Shown here piece by piece: positions 8,228-19,995 of a stretch of 64,000 nt of DNA. Position 1 is the stretch's first letter. Every line of letters starts with the position of its first letter. The notes below the pieces were generated by a model. It ran no database searches, was not told the origin of the DNA, and worked only from the letters and a program-made list of their open reading frames with translations. This stretch comes from Stenotrophomonas sp. SAU14A_NAIMI4_8. GTDB lineage: Bacteria > Pseudomonadota > Gammaproteobacteria > Xanthomonadales > Xanthomonadaceae. Location of the stretch: positions 670,820 to 734,819 of the forward strand of contig NZ_CP025999.1 of NCBI RefSeq assembly GCF_003086695.1, given 5' to 3'. The translations under genes were made by a program, and so were the position numbers.

Positions 8228-9049
8228 TCACGCCAACCGCAGTGCCAGCACCCCGCCCACGATCAACCCGGCCGCCAGCCAGCGTGCGCGCGGCACGCGT
8301 TCGCGCAGCAGGAACACGGAGATCAGCAGCGCGAAGACGATGGACGATTCGCGCAGCGCGGACACCATCGCCACCGGCACCTGGGTCATCGCCCACAGCG
8401 CCATCGCGTAGGAGGCGGTGGTGCCGATGCCACCGGCCAGACCCAGCGGCCAATGCTGGCGCGCGTAGGCCAGCACGGCGCGGCGGCGGGTGTACAGCGC
8501 CCACGCCGGCAGCGGGATGCCCGACAGCAGGAACAGCCAGAGGGTGTAGGCCAACGCATTGCCTGACTGCCGCGCGCCATGTGCATCGACCAGCGTATAG
8601 GTGGCGATCATCAGCGCGGTCAGCAGGGGCAGGCCGAGCTGGCCGCCGCGTGCGCCCAGCGCCATGCACAGGATGCCGGTGCTGACCAGCACCACGCCCA
8701 GCCAGGCGGCAGGCGGCAGCGACTGGCCGAGCAGACTGCCGGCCAGTGCGACCAGGATCGGCGCGCAACCGCGCATCAGCGGGTAGGCCAGGCTCATGTC
8801 CACCTGCTGGTAGCAGCGCGCCACCAGCGCGTAGTAGATGACCTGCAGTACCACCGAGGCCGCCAGCCAGGGCCAGCTGTCGGCTGCGGGAAACGGCAGC
8901 AAGGGCAGGGCGACCGCTGACAGCAACGCGGCGCTGCCGGTGACCAGCACCGTGCCGAGGAATTTGTCCGGCCCGCGTTTGACGATCGCGTTCCAGCTGG
9001 CATGCAGCGCAGCAGCGGCCAGCACCAGCAGGAAGATGGAAGGTGGCAT
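8228..9049 (-). CDS. EamA/DMT family transporter
   Basis: Inner-membrane transporter of the drug/metabolite superfamily, 273 residues with about ten hydrophobic segments in two tandem EamA halves. It starts MPPSIFLLVLAAAALHASWN; the motif LHASWNAIVK at the end of the first helix is typical of the family. Substrate is unknown. The ATG at 9049 was chosen because the protein begins directly with the first membrane helix; longer in-frame readings run through the REP array and merely translate it. It lies downstream of valS on the same strand but is separated by the REP array. Confidence 0.85.
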   Translation of the reverse strand: MPPSIFLLVLAAAALHASWNAIVKRGPDKFLGTVLVTGSAALLSAVALPLLPFPAADSWPWLAASVVLQVIYYALVARCYQQVDMSLAYPLMRGCAPILVALAGSLLGQSLPPAAWLGVVLVSTGILCMALGARGGQLGLPLLTALMIATYTLVDAHGARQSGNALAYTLWLFLLSGIPLPAWALYTRRRAVLAYARQHWPLGLAGGIGTTASYAMALWAMTQVPVAMVSALRESSIVFALLISVFLLRERVPRARWLAAGLIVGGVLALRLA

Positions 9050-9096
9050 CACCCGATGATGCCATGTGATGGCGGGTGCCAACCTCAGCAGAGGAG

Positions 9097-9269
9097 GGTA
9101 GGTGCCAACCTTGGTTGGCACATCAGCGATGGTAGGGTAGGTGCCAACCTTGGTTGGCACATCAGCGATGGTAGGGTAGGTGCCAACCTTGGTTGGCACG
9201 TCGCTCAGTGCGGACCAAGGTCCGCACCTACCAGAACCCGGTGAGGTAGGTGCCAACCTTGGTTGGCAC
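9097..9269. repeat. Cluster of five GTAGGTG-type REP hairpins, three in a 39-bp tandem array
   Basis: GGTAG plus GTGCCAACCTTGGTTGGCAC occurs at 9097-9121, 9136-9160 and 9175-9199 (exact 39-bp period, with a shared 14-nt tail) and again at 9245-9269. At 9208-9232 a reverse-oriented variant has the loop-side triplets changed to CGG/CCG while still pairing. The cluster fills most of the 237-base gap between the valS 3' end and the EamA gene. A truncated copy is visible near 9074-9085. No gene was seen. Confidence 0.88.
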
Positions 9270-9286
9270 ATCCCACCCGTGCAGCG

Positions 9287-12115
<2,829 letters not shown>

Positions 12116-12187
12116 GCGGGGGAACCAGGAGGTAATCGTTGAAGGATCAGGGCGCGGCAGCGGCCCATCAAGGGGGCCGGCGCGGCC

Positions 12188-12613
12188 TTACATGTCGTGC
12201 TTGTTCAGGTCGTAGCCGGCGGTCTTGTACTGGCGCCAGCGCTCGCGCAGCGGTTCGCGCGCTTCCGGGTCGGCCGGTACCACTTCCAGCACGCGCTCGC
12301 ACTGACCCAGCCAGGGCTCGTCGCGCAGGTTGATCACCAGCGGGCGCATCGGCGCTTCGTCGCCGGGGATGGAAATGAGCACCACGGCCTCTTCCTCGTC
12401 CACGTCCTCGCCCACGATCTGGTGCGGGATATAGGCGTCCTCGTCGAAGGACCAGAGCAGTTCGTCCAGTTCTTCGGCCTGGGCCTGGTCGCGGGCCAGC
12501 ACCAGGGCGGGCAGCCCGGCGTCGTTGGCCTTGCGCGCCAGTTCGCAGACCAGGCGCAGCGGCTCGGTCAGGAAACGGGGCTTGGCGATCAGGTAGAAAT
12601 CAGCGCGGGGCAT
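12188..12613 (-). CDS. holC: DNA polymerase III chi subunit
   Basis: Accessory subunit of the replicative clamp loader that contacts single-strand-binding protein and, through psi, the DnaX complex. 141 residues, close to E. coli HolC. Family features: N-terminal FYLIAKPRF, the LARKANDAGLPALVLARDQAQAEELDELLW segment, FIPH-like YIPHQIVGED, and RVLEVVPADPEAREPLRERWRQYKTAGYDL at the C-terminus. It sits between pepA and valS as in other gammaproteobacteria. The partner psi is probably the gene at 7186-7695. Confidence 0.94.
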   Translation of the reverse strand: MPRADFYLIAKPRFLTEPLRLVCELARKANDAGLPALVLARDQAQAEELDELLWSFDEDAYIPHQIVGEDVDEEEAVVLISIPGDEAPMRPLVINLRDEPWLGQCERVLEVVPADPEAREPLRERWRQYKTAGYDLNKHDM

Positions 12614-12636
12614 GGCAGGGTCCGGGTCGGGCAGGG

Positions 12637-12693
12637 GCCCGGCGTGCCGGGCGGGGGCAGGCCGGAGGATGCCCCGGCCGGCGGGCGCCGGCC
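12637..12693 (-). other. Two perfect GC hairpins in the pepA-holC spacer
   Basis: GCCCGGC-GT-GCCGGGC at 12637-12652 and GGCCGGCG-GG-CGCCGGCC at 12676-12693 are both perfect. They occupy the 96-base gap between pepA and holC and have no following T-run, so they look like mRNA stability or attenuation structures rather than simple terminators. Confidence 0.5.
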
Positions 12694-12709
12694 AGGGGCA
12701 GGTACGGCA

Positions 12710-14188
12710 TCAGGCGCGGGCGACCTGGTCCAGCAGCCACTGGCTGAGCAGGCCCACCGGGCGGCCGGTGGCCATGCCACGCTTGCCTTCATCGCTGGCC
12801 ACGCCGGCGATGTCCAGGTGCGCCCAGCGCTGCCCTTCGGCAAAGCGCGACAGGAAGCAGCCGGCGGTGATGGCGCCGGCCCAGCGGCCGCCGATGTTGT
12901 AGACGTCGGCGAAGGTCGAATCCAGCATCGGCTGGTACTCGTCCCACAGCGGCAGGCGCCAGGCGCGGTCGAACACATGCTCGCCAGCGGCCAGCAGTTC
13001 GTTGGCCAGGTCGTCGTGCTTGCTCATCAGGCCGGCGGTCTGGTGGCCCAGGGCGACCATGCAGGCGCCGGTCAGGGTGGCCACGTCCACCAGGGCCTGC
13101 GGTTCGAAGCGCTGTGCGTAGGTCAGCGCATCGCACAGGATCAGGCGGCCTTCGGCGTCGGTGTTACCGACTTCGATGGTCTTGCCCGACATCGAGGTGA
13201 TCACGTCGGACGGGCGGTAGGCATTGCCGTCAATGGCGTTTTCCACGGCCGGCACCACCACCACCAGGTTCAGCGGCAGCTTGGCCTTCACGGCCGCGAC
13301 GAAGGTGCCGATGACGTTGGCGCCACCGCACATGTCGTACTTCATTTCCTCGATGCCGCCCTGGGTCTTCAGGTTCACGCCACCGGTATCGAAGGTGATG
13401 CCCTTGCCGACCAGCACGTACGGCTTGGCGTCACCGCCGCCGGACCACTTGAGCACGACCAGGCGCGGGCGGTTGGCCGAGCCACGGGCCACGGCCAGCA
13501 GCGAGCCCATGCCCAGCGCTTCCATCTGGGTCTCGTCGAGGATGTCGGCTTCGGCACCCTCGTGCTCACCGGCGAACTTCACGCCCACTTCAGCCAGGTA
13601 GGCCGGAGTGCAGTAGTTCGGCGGCAGGTTGCCCAGCTCGCGGGCGAACTCCACGCCGGCGGCGATGGCCTGGCCCTGGGCCAGGGCCTGGGCGTCATCA
13701 CCGGCGATGGCCAGCTGGGCCAGACCGGCGTCATCGGCCTTCTTCTTGCCCAGGGTGGCGGTGTAGCGGTAGGCGGCGTGATCGGCAGCAATGACCGCCT
13801 GGCGGATCGCCCAGGCCGCGTCGCGGTCCTTGATGGCCACTTCGGACAGGGTGAACAGCGCGCTGCGGGCGGCGCCGGCCTTCAGCGCGCGCACGGCGTC
13901 GCCAATGGCCTTCAGGTACTGCGGCACGCCGAAACGGGCGGCATCGCCCAGGCCGACCACCAGTACGCGGGGGGCGGTCACGCCCGGCAGGTCGTGCAGC
14001 AGGGTGGTGGCGCCGGTCTTGCCGGACAGGTCGCCGCGCTGGGCCAGGGCGGCCAGGCGGCCGCCACTGGCGGCGTCCAGCGCCTGCGCGGCCGGGGTCA
14101 GGCTGTGGTCGGCATAGGCGCCGACCACCAGGCAGTCAACGGTGGCGGCAGCCGGAGCGAGGTGGTTCAGGGTGAATTCGAGGGCCAT
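12710..14188 (-). CDS. pepA: Leucyl aminopeptidase (M17, cytosol aminopeptidase)
   Basis: Two-metal M17 aminopeptidase removing N-terminal residues, particularly leucine, in the cytoplasm; in E. coli the same protein also binds DNA and aids Xer recombination at plasmid sites. 492 residues. The catalytic C-terminal half shows [14 protein letters not shown] (metal and catalytic lysine region) and the family signature [14 protein letters not shown]. The start at 14188 begins MALEFTL as in relatives, with GGA about 11 bases upstream; a start ten codons earlier is possible. Divergent from lptF, and first gene of the pepA-holC-valS group. Confidence 0.96.
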   Translation of the reverse strand: MALEFTLNHLAPAAATVDCLVVGAYADHSLTPAAQALDAASGGRLAALAQRGDLSGKTGATTLLHDLPGVTAPRVLVVGLGDAARFGVPQYLKAIGDAVRALKAGAARSALFTLSEVAIKDRDAAWAIRQAVIAADHAAYRYTATLGKKKADDAGLAQLAIAGDDAQALAQGQAIAAGVEFARELGNLPPNYCTPAYLAEVGVKFAGEHEGAEADILDETQMEALGMGSLLAVARGSANRPRLVVLKWSGGGDAKPYVLVGKGITFDTGGVNLKTQGGIEEMKYDMCGGANVIGTFVAAVKAKLPLNLVVVVPAVENAIDGNAYRPSDVITSMSGKTIEVGNTDAEGRLILCDALTYAQRFEPQALVDVATLTGACMVALGHQTAGLMSKHDDLANELLAAGEHVFDRAWRLPLWDEYQPMLDSTFADVYNIGGRWAGAITAGCFLSRFAEGQRWAHLDIAGVASDEGKRGMATGRPVGLLSQWLLDQVARA

Positions 14189-14292
14189 TGAGCAGATTCC
14201 ATTGGCGAGTCCGTACAATCGCAGGCCGTTTACGCCCAGACAGTAGACTGGGCGGCACCGCGAACGAACCCCAGAGTTTAAACCACCGCCCC
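14189..14292. promoter_or_regulatory. Divergent promoter region pepA / lptF
   Basis: The 104-base gap must hold promoters in both directions. On the plus strand TACAAT (14214-14219) is a good -10 candidate for lptF but lacks a well-spaced -35. An imperfect hairpin CCCAG...CTGGG (14235-14252) and the palindrome GTTTAAAC (near 14277) are also present. Confidence 0.35.
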
Positions 14293-15375
14293 ATGCTGAA
14301 GCTCGACCGATACCTGCTGGGCGATTTCGTCCAGAGTTTCCTGGCTACCCTGATCGTCCTGCTGGTGGTCAGCGTGGGCGGCGTGCTGGTGGACATCCTC
14401 GGCAACATCGCCGACGGACGCCTGCCGGCCAAGCTGCTGTTCTCACAGCTGGGCCTGCAGTTCATCGCTTACATGCCGCTGATCCTGCCGCTGGCGCTGA
14501 TGCTGGGCCTGCTGCTGGCCATCGCCCGGCTCTACCGCGATTCGGAAATGGCGGTGATCACCGCCATTGGCGTTGGCCCCAAGCGCCTGCTGCGCCCCCT
14601 GCTGATGCTGGTGGTGCCGGTGGTGCTGGTGGTGGGCGCCTGTTCGCTGTGGCTGGGCCCCTGGGCCGGGCGCACCGCCGAACAGATGATCCAGGACGCC
14701 AACCGCAGCGTGCTGATGGCCGGCCTGGAGCCCGGGCGGTTCACCCCGCTGCCCAATGGCGGGGTGGTCTACCTGTCCTCGATCTCGCCCGATGGCACCC
14801 AGCTGGGCAAGGTGTTCCTGCAGCGGCAGAAGGACGACCGCCTGGAAGTGGTGTCCGCCGCCAGCGGCCGCATGTACTTCGAAGGGGCGCGCCAGCGCTT
14901 CCTGGAACTGGACGACGGCCACCAGCTGGAGGGCCCGCTGGCCGGCGCGCTGGATTACCGGCTGGCCACCTTCGCCCGCAATGACGTGGCCCTGCCCGAC
15001 GGTACCGAGGCGCGCAAGGACGATGATCCGGAGCTGATGGCGACCACGAAGTTGATTGGCGATGACCGCCCCGAGGCCCAGGCCCAGCTGCACCGCCGCC
15101 TGGCACCGCCGCTGATCGCGCTGGCCTTCGCCCTGCTGACCGTGCCGCTGGGGCGCAGCTCGCCGCGCCAGCAGCGCTACGGGCGCATGATGCTGGCCCT
15201 GCTGGCCTACATGGTGGGCACCAACCTGACCTTCATCGGCGCCGGCTGGATCGCCGACGGCAGGATTCCCGGCGCGCTGGGCCTGTGGTGGCTGACCCTG
15301 CCGCTGCTGGCGTTCGCCATCTGGATGTACGCGCGCGATGGCCGCCTGGCCCGCCCGAAGGGAGGCCGCGCATGA
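14293..15375 (+). CDS. lptF: LPS export ABC transporter permease LptF
   Basis: One of the two inner-membrane permeases of the LptB2FG complex that extracts lipopolysaccharide and pushes it to the Lpt bridge. 360 residues: three N-terminal membrane helices, a periplasmic beta-jellyroll-like domain (about 125-255) and three C-terminal helices. The start [12 protein letters not shown] matches the family opening. The ATPase LptB is not in this window. It overlaps lptG by four bases (ATGA). Divergent from pepA, the arrangement also seen in E. coli, where pepA neighbours lptFG. Confidence 0.95.
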   Translation: MLKLDRYLLGDFVQSFLATLIVLLVVSVGGVLVDILGNIADGRLPAKLLFSQLGLQFIAYMPLILPLALMLGLLLAIARLYRDSEMAVITAIGVGPKRLLRPLLMLVVPVVLVVGACSLWLGPWAGRTAEQMIQDANRSVLMAGLEPGRFTPLPNGGVVYLSSISPDGTQLGKVFLQRQKDDRLEVVSAASGRMYFEGARQRFLELDDGHQLEGPLAGALDYRLATFARNDVALPDGTEARKDDDPELMATTKLIGDDRPEAQAQLHRRLAPPLIALAFALLTVPLGRSSPRQQRYGRMMLALLAYMVGTNLTFIGAGWIADGRIPGALGLWWLTLPLLAFAIWMYARDGRLARPKGGRA

Positions 15376-16472
15376 AGCTGCGCCCGATGCGTTTCGATTT
15401 CTACCTGGGCCGTGCGGTGTTCACCACCGTGCTGCTCACCTGGGCGGTGCTGACCGGCCTGGACGTGGTGATGGCCTTCTCCGGTGAGTTCAAGGACATC
15501 GGCAAGAACGGCTATTCGCTGGGCCACGCCGCGGCATGGGTGCTGTATACCGTGCCCCGCCGCGCCTACACCTTCTTCCCCACCGCTGCGGTAATCGGCG
15601 CCCTGATGGGGCTGGGCCAGCTGGCAGCCACCTCCGAGCTGACCGCGCTGCGCGCCCTGGGCCTGTCGCGCAAGCGCCTGAGCGTGTCGGTGGCCATCGC
15701 CCTGTCGCTGCTGACCGGGCTGATGGTGATCAGCGCCGAGACCCTGGGCCCGTGGGGCCAGAACCGCGCCGATGCGCTGAAGATGAGCGCCAAGTGGGGC
15801 ACCGACATCGCCGTGGCCCGCTATTCGGGCATGTGGGCGCGCGAGGGCGATACCTTCCTGAACGCGGCCAGCGGCGAAGAGCAGCTGGTGGGCGAGAAGG
15901 GCTCGCGGCTGATCCTGCGCGATGTACGCCTGTACCAGATTGCCGACGACGGCCGCATCGCCACGCTCACCCATGCCGCCACTGCCGAGCACGACAAGGA
16001 CGGCTGGGTGCTGACCGGCGTGCGCCGCGATACCTTCGGCGAACGCTCGGCCACCCGCCAGGAAGTGGCCCGCGAACCCTGGAATTCGAAGCTGGATGCC
16101 GGCGCGCTGGCCACCGGCATCGCCAAGCCGCGCAACCTGAGCGTGTCCGAGCTGAGCACCAGCATTGCCTACCGCGAGCGCAACGGCCTGGATGCGCGTG
16201 ATTTCGAGGATGTGTACTGGAGCCGCTGGTTCTACCCGGTGAACGTGCTGGCGCTGTGCCTGGCCGCGGTGCCGTTCGCCTTCGGTTCGCTGCGCAGCGG
16301 CGGCATGGGCAAGCGCCTGTTCCTGGGCATCCTGTTCGCGCTGGGCTTCTGGCTGCTGCAGTTGTTCTTCGGCCGCATGGCCGGTGCGTTGAAGTTCGAT
16401 TACCGCATTGCCTACGCGTTGCCGCCCATCGTCATGCTGGCGGTGTCCGGCTGGCTGTTCAGGCGTCGGTAG
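15372..16472 (+). CDS. lptG: LPS export ABC transporter permease LptG
   Basis: Second permease of LptB2FG, 366 residues, with the same layout as LptF: helices near 15-40, 60-85 and 100-125, a periplasmic domain, and three helices near the end (VNVLALCLAAVPFAFGSLR, FLGILFALGFWLLQLFFGR, LPPIVMLAVSGWLF). The start [14 protein letters not shown] is typical. Translationally coupled to lptF through ATGA. The ELTALRALGLSRKRL stretch is the cytoplasmic coupling region that touches the ATPase (family knowledge). Confidence 0.95.
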   Translation: MKLRPMRFDFYLGRAVFTTVLLTWAVLTGLDVVMAFSGEFKDIGKNGYSLGHAAAWVLYTVPRRAYTFFPTAAVIGALMGLGQLAATSELTALRALGLSRKRLSVSVAIALSLLTGLMVISAETLGPWGQNRADALKMSAKWGTDIAVARYSGMWAREGDTFLNAASGEEQLVGEKGSRLILRDVRLYQIADDGRIATLTHAATAEHDKDGWVLTGVRRDTFGERSATRQEVAREPWNSKLDAGALATGIAKPRNLSVSELSTSIAYRERNGLDARDFEDVYWSRWFYPVNVLALCLAAVPFAFGSLRSGGMGKRLFLGILFALGFWLLQLFFGRMAGALKFDYRIAYALPPIVMLAVSGWLFRRR

Positions 16473-16600
16473 CGTCGGCGCGGCCGCAGGCCGCCCTCAC
16501 CCCGTTTCAATGGACCCGGCAGGTCCGCGCCTTTCCGCGCGGGCCCTGCCTTCACCGCGAGCGCGCGCGTTGCGCATCTCGCTTCACTTCAAGGATGAAC

Positions 16601-17458
16601 ATGATCCGCGCACGTCTGTTTCCCTCGCTTGCCGCCCTGCTGTTGCTGGTGGGCTGTTCTGGTCCGGTCGATTTCGAGATCGACAACCCCACCGACACGC
16701 CGGTCACCCTGACCATCGACGCGCAGCCGCACGTCATTCCGGCGCACACCACGGTACCGGTCAGCCTGGAGCCCGGCCAGCACCGGCTGCAGAGCGAGAA
16801 GATCGGCACGGTGCGCATGGTGGTCTATGCCGATGGCATCGGTGGCCTGATCAACCCGACGCTGGGCGAGTACGTGATCGTCACCGAGCAGTACGTCACC
16901 CGCAAGACCAATTCCGGCGGGCTGGCGTCGAAGGTCGAGCTCAATGACGTGGTGATCGACGGCCCGTACGTGAAGGCGACCGGCCTGTTCATTCCGCGCA
17001 GCTGGGATGTGGGCCTGTTGGGTGAACTGCCGACCACGGTGGTCTCCAACAGCCCGGACACGTCGTCGGACTACCGCACCAAGCTCTTCAACGTGCCCGG
17101 TTTCTTCGAATACCTGGACGCCGAGGACGATCTGCGGGCCGCCTTCGGGCCCGCGGGCTACCAGCCGCCGCAGGCAACCGTTGAGTTCACCGAAACCAGC
17201 CTGCCCGAGCTGCCGGCCGCGTTCGAGGAACAGGGCAAGCCGATGCGCGATCTGTACGCGCAGTACCTGGCCGCCAGCGATGCCGGTGAGCAGAAGCGCC
17301 TGAAGAAGGCCAGCCTGAAGCTGTGGCAGGAATTCGCCAAGGCCCAGGGCAAGCTCAACGGCAAGATTCCGGTGCCCGATGACGTCAAGGCCACCGCGTT
17401 CTCATCGCAGTTCTTCGAGCTGTGGGCACAGCCGGCGGTGATCCTGCCCGACGCCTGA
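16601..17458 (+). CDS. Conserved lipoprotein of unknown function
   Basis: 285 residues with a lipoprotein signal peptide; the lipobox LVGC puts the acylated cysteine at residue 19, and the next residue is Ser, which favours the outer membrane. Residues 25-75 (IDNPTDTPVTLTIDAQPHVI) look like a small beta-sandwich; the rest is not recognised. AAGG lies 7 bases before this ATG; an in-frame ATG two codons earlier would overlap that site. It stands alone after lptG and before a REP. No function is proposed. Confidence 0.7.
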   Translation: MIRARLFPSLAALLLLVGCSGPVDFEIDNPTDTPVTLTIDAQPHVIPAHTTVPVSLEPGQHRLQSEKIGTVRMVVYADGIGGLINPTLGEYVIVTEQYVTRKTNSGGLASKVELNDVVIDGPYVKATGLFIPRSWDVGLLGELPTTVVSNSPDTSSDYRTKLFNVPGFFEYLDAEDDLRAAFGPAGYQPPQATVEFTETSLPELPAAFEEQGKPMRDLYAQYLAASDAGEQKRLKKASLKLWQEFAKAQGKLNGKIPVPDDVKATAFSSQFFELWAQPAVILPDA

Positions 17459-17471
17459 CCCGCGTGCGGTG

Positions 17472-17494
17472 GTAGCGCCGGGCCATGCCCGGCG
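17472..17494 (+). repeat. Single GTAG-headed REP (SMAG-like)
   Basis: GTAG at 17472-17475 followed by a perfect CGCCGGGC-CAT-GCCCGGCG-type hairpin. It lies between the convergent lipoprotein and RDD genes. Confidence 0.82.
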
Positions 17495-17501
17495 GATTCC
17501 T

Positions 17502-17993
17502 TCAGCGCTTGGGCACCCGCACCATGCGGGTGCCACTGGCGCGGTCGTGCCAGGTCAGGCGTTCGCGATCCAGCCACGCCCACCAGAACCCCAGCCCGCC
17601 CAGCAGCAGCGACAGCGTGCCCATGGCGAAACGCCGCCACAACTGGCCGCGCCGCAGCGCCGTGCCATCGCGCGTTTCCAGCTTCAGCCGCCACGGGCGC
17701 ATGCCCAGCGTCTGCCCGCCGCGCCGCCAGCTGGCCGTGGCATAGGCACCGGTGATGACCCAGCACACCGCCCACAGCAGCCACTGCCAGGCGCTGAACG
17801 GTGCGATGTTGTCGCGCTGCGCGTGGCCGCTGACCGTATAGGCCACGGTGAACACCGTGCCGGCCAGCATCCACAGCGCCAGCACCGGCCACAGGTCGTA
17901 GAACAGGGCCAGCAGGCGCCACAGCAGCAATGTGCGTGGGCGATCGGAACCGGGCGCGGCCACGGGGGCCGTTTCACTGGCGGGGCTGGACAT
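17502..17993 (-). CDS. RDD family membrane protein
   Basis: Small inner-membrane protein, 163 residues, with three or four hydrophobic segments. The RDD family pattern is visible: RLLALFYD in the first helix, [18 protein letters not shown] after the second, and [17 protein letters not shown] at the C-terminus. The family has no single known role; some members act in sodium/proton exchange or in membrane protein assembly. The start at 17993 leaves a 56-base gap to the divergent xerD. Convergent with the lipoprotein gene. Confidence 0.82.
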   Translation of the reverse strand: MSSPASETAPVAAPGSDRPRTLLLWRLLALFYDLWPVLALWMLAGTVFTVAYTVSGHAQRDNIAPFSAWQWLLWAVCWVITGAYATASWRRGGQTLGMRPWRLKLETRDGTALRRGQLWRRFAMGTLSLLLGGLGFWWAWLDRERLTWHDRASGTRMVRVPKR

Positions 17994-18049
17994 GCGCCGA
18001 GCATACGCAAAGCTGGCCCTGCCCGCAGCGGCCCACGTATCCTGCGTGC

Positions 18050-19027
18050 ATGGCCGTTGTTTCCACCCCCGCCGAGCGTCGCCAACTGGTCCAGCAACTG
18101 CCCGAGCCGCGCGGCGAAGACAGTGCGCGCATCCAGCGTTTCCTGGACGCGGCCTGGTCCGAGAACGGCCTGGCCCGCGCCACCCTGGACAGCTACCGGC
18201 GCGATCTGGAAGGCCTGGCGCGCTGGCTGGACGGTCGCGATGGCGGCCTGGCCGGGGTAGAGCGCCCGGGCCTGTTCGATTACCTGGCCTGGCGCACGCG
18301 TCATGGCTGGTCGCCGCGCAGCAACGCCCGTCTGCTGTCGGCGCTGCGCGCCTTCTTCGCCGATGCGGTGCGCCGCGGCGAGCGCAGCGAGGACCCCAGT
18401 GCGCTGCTGGATCCGCCGAAGCTGCCGCGCCTGCTGCCCAAGGCCCTGGCCGAGAGCCAGATCGATGCGCTGCTGGCGGCACCGGATATCGACAGCCCAC
18501 TGGGCCTGCGCGACCGCGCCATGCTGGAACTGATGTACGCCGCGGGCCTGCGCGTGAGCGAACTGGTGCTGCTGCCGGCCACGGCCGTGAACCTGCGCCA
18601 GGGCGTGCTGCGGGTGACCGGCAAGGGCAGCAAGGAACGCTTGGTGCCGCTGGGCGAAGAGTCGCAGCACTGGCTGGAACGTTACCTGCACGACGCGCGC
18701 CCGCTGATGGTGGGCAAGGGCAGAGTGCAGGCGCTTGCCGATGGGCAGACGCCGTTGTTCATCGAACCCAGCCTGCACGCACTCACCCGGCAGGCGTTCT
18801 GGCACCTGGTCAAGCGGCACGCGCAGGTGGCCGGCATCGATCCGGCGCGGATCAGCCCGCATGGCCTGCGCCACAGCTTCGCCACCCACCTGCTGAACCG
18901 CGGTGCAGACCTGCGCGCGCTGCAGATGCTGCTGGGCCACAGCTCGCTGTCCACCACCCAGATCTACACGCTGGTGGCGCGCGAGCACCTGCAGCAGCTG
19001 CACGCCCGCCACCACCCACGCGGCTGA
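18050..19027 (+). CDS. xerD: Site-specific tyrosine recombinase XerD
   Basis: Recombinase that, with XerC and FtsK, resolves chromosome dimers at the dif site near the terminus. 325 residues with an N-terminal SAM-like core-binding domain and a C-terminal catalytic domain. All catalytic residues are present and spaced as in E. coli XerD (offset 20 at the first): R168, K192, H271, R274, H297 and nucleophile Y306. The [12 protein letters not shown] and [13 protein letters not shown] motifs are typical. XerD rather than XerC is chosen on overall resemblance. It has no integron or phage context. Divergent from the RDD gene. Confidence 0.92.
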   Translation: MAVVSTPAERRQLVQQLPEPRGEDSARIQRFLDAAWSENGLARATLDSYRRDLEGLARWLDGRDGGLAGVERPGLFDYLAWRTRHGWSPRSNARLLSALRAFFADAVRRGERSEDPSALLDPPKLPRLLPKALAESQIDALLAAPDIDSPLGLRDRAMLELMYAAGLRVSELVLLPATAVNLRQGVLRVTGKGSKERLVPLGEESQHWLERYLHDARPLMVGKGRVQALADGQTPLFIEPSLHALTRQAFWHLVKRHAQVAGIDPARISPHGLRHSFATHLLNRGADLRALQMLLGHSSLSTTQIYTLVAREHLQQLHARHHPRG

Positions 19028-19126
19028 GCGGGCGGCTGAACCCGCGCGCGGGTGTGTGCTCGCGTTCGCGGTGCCGCTGCCGGGCCTGTGTCAGAATCGC
19101 AAGTCATCTTCCCAGCAGGTTGCTCC

Positions 19127-19909
19127 ATGCTCCGATTCGCCATTGCCGCTGTGTTCGGCGCGCTCAGCCTGACCGCCTGTGCACAGCCGGCGCCGCCTGC
19201 CGCCAAGGCACCTGCTGCCGCGGCCCCCCGGCCTGCGGCGGCCAACCCTGCCGCCGAACAGGCGGTGCGTGCCGCGCTGTCGGCGCTGAACCCGGGTTTC
19301 ACCATCGACTATATCGGCGCCGCGCCGTTCCCCGGCTTCCGCGAAGTGCTGGTGTCGGGCCAGCTGCTGTACGTCTCCGACGATGGCCGCTATCTGTTCC
19401 AGTCGCAGCCGTATGACACCCAGGCGCGCGGGCCGGCCAACAGCGCGGGGCTGCTGGATTACCGGCGTGGCCTGCTGGCCAAGGCCAACCATGGCGACCG
19501 CATCGTGTTCGCCGCGCCGAATGCCAAGTACACCATCAGCGTGTTCACCGACATTGAGTGCGGGTACTGCCGCAAGCTGCACCAGGACATCGCCGAGCTC
19601 AACCGCAACGGCATCACCGTCGAATACCTGGCGTTCCCGCGCATGGGGCTGGGCAGCAAGGACTACACCGACATGATCTCGGTCTGGTGCGCGGCTGATC
19701 GCCGCCAGGCGCTGACCAATGCCAAGCGCGGCGGCAGTGTGCCGGCCAAGAACTGCACCAACCCGGTGGCCATGCAGTACGCACTGGGCCAGCAGCTGGG
19801 CGTGAATGGCACGCCGGCCATCTTCGCGCCCGACGGCACCCAGCTGGGCGGCTACCTGCCGCCGGCACAGCTGCGCGCGGCGCTGGAAAAGCTGTCGGCC
19901 AAGCGTTGA
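19127..19909 (+). CDS. dsbC: DsbC-like thiol:disulfide isomerase, predicted lipoprotein
   Basis: Thioredoxin-fold protein that reshuffles or reduces disulfides in the cell envelope. 260 residues. The N-terminus has a lipobox, LTAC, with the cysteine at residue 18, then a 25-residue Ala/Pro spacer; next a DsbC-type dimerisation domain (about 42-110); then the thioredoxin fold with active site C145-G-Y-C148 (DsbC-type CGYC), a second cysteine pair (VWCAAD and KNCTNP) and the cis-proline loop NGTPAI. E. coli DsbC is soluble, so lipid anchoring would be a difference. It is 99 bases after xerD, as xerD-dsbC occur together in E. coli. Confidence 0.9.
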   Translation: MLRFAIAAVFGALSLTACAQPAPPAAKAPAAAAPRPAAANPAAEQAVRAALSALNPGFTIDYIGAAPFPGFREVLVSGQLLYVSDDGRYLFQSQPYDTQARGPANSAGLLDYRRGLLAKANHGDRIVFAAPNAKYTISVFTDIECGYCRKLHQDIAELNRNGITVEYLAFPRMGLGSKDYTDMISVWCAADRRQALTNAKRGGSVPAKNCTNPVAMQYALGQQLGVNGTPAIFAPDGTQLGGYLPPAQLRAALEKLSAKR

Positions 19910-19918
19910 TTGCAATGC

Positions 19919-19978
19919 CGCCGGGCGTGACCCGGCGCTACCGTGGATCGCGTTGGTAGCGCCGGGCCATGCCCGGCG
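19919..19978. repeat. Inverted pair of GTAG-headed REPs (SMAG-like)
   Basis: One unit on the minus strand (19919-19941) and one on the plus strand (19956-19978), heads facing each other across 14 bases. They lie between the convergent dsbC and chitinase genes and probably double as a terminator. Confidence 0.85.
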
Positions 19979-19995
19979 GATGTCGCACGTTTTCC

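Noticed and set aside
9097..9269. A CRISPR array
   Set aside because: The repeats are perfect hairpins with a GTAG head, one copy is inverted, the intervening 14-nt tails are identical rather than unique, and no cas gene is near.
8228..9271. A longer EamA transporter with 74 extra N-terminal residues
   Set aside because: The extra part is the REP array read through (repeated VPTKVGTYPT), so the start at 9049 was taken.
18050..19027. A mobile-element integrase
   Set aside because: Residues and length match XerD, and its neighbours (dsbC downstream) are the normal chromosomal ones; no att sites or phage genes were seen.
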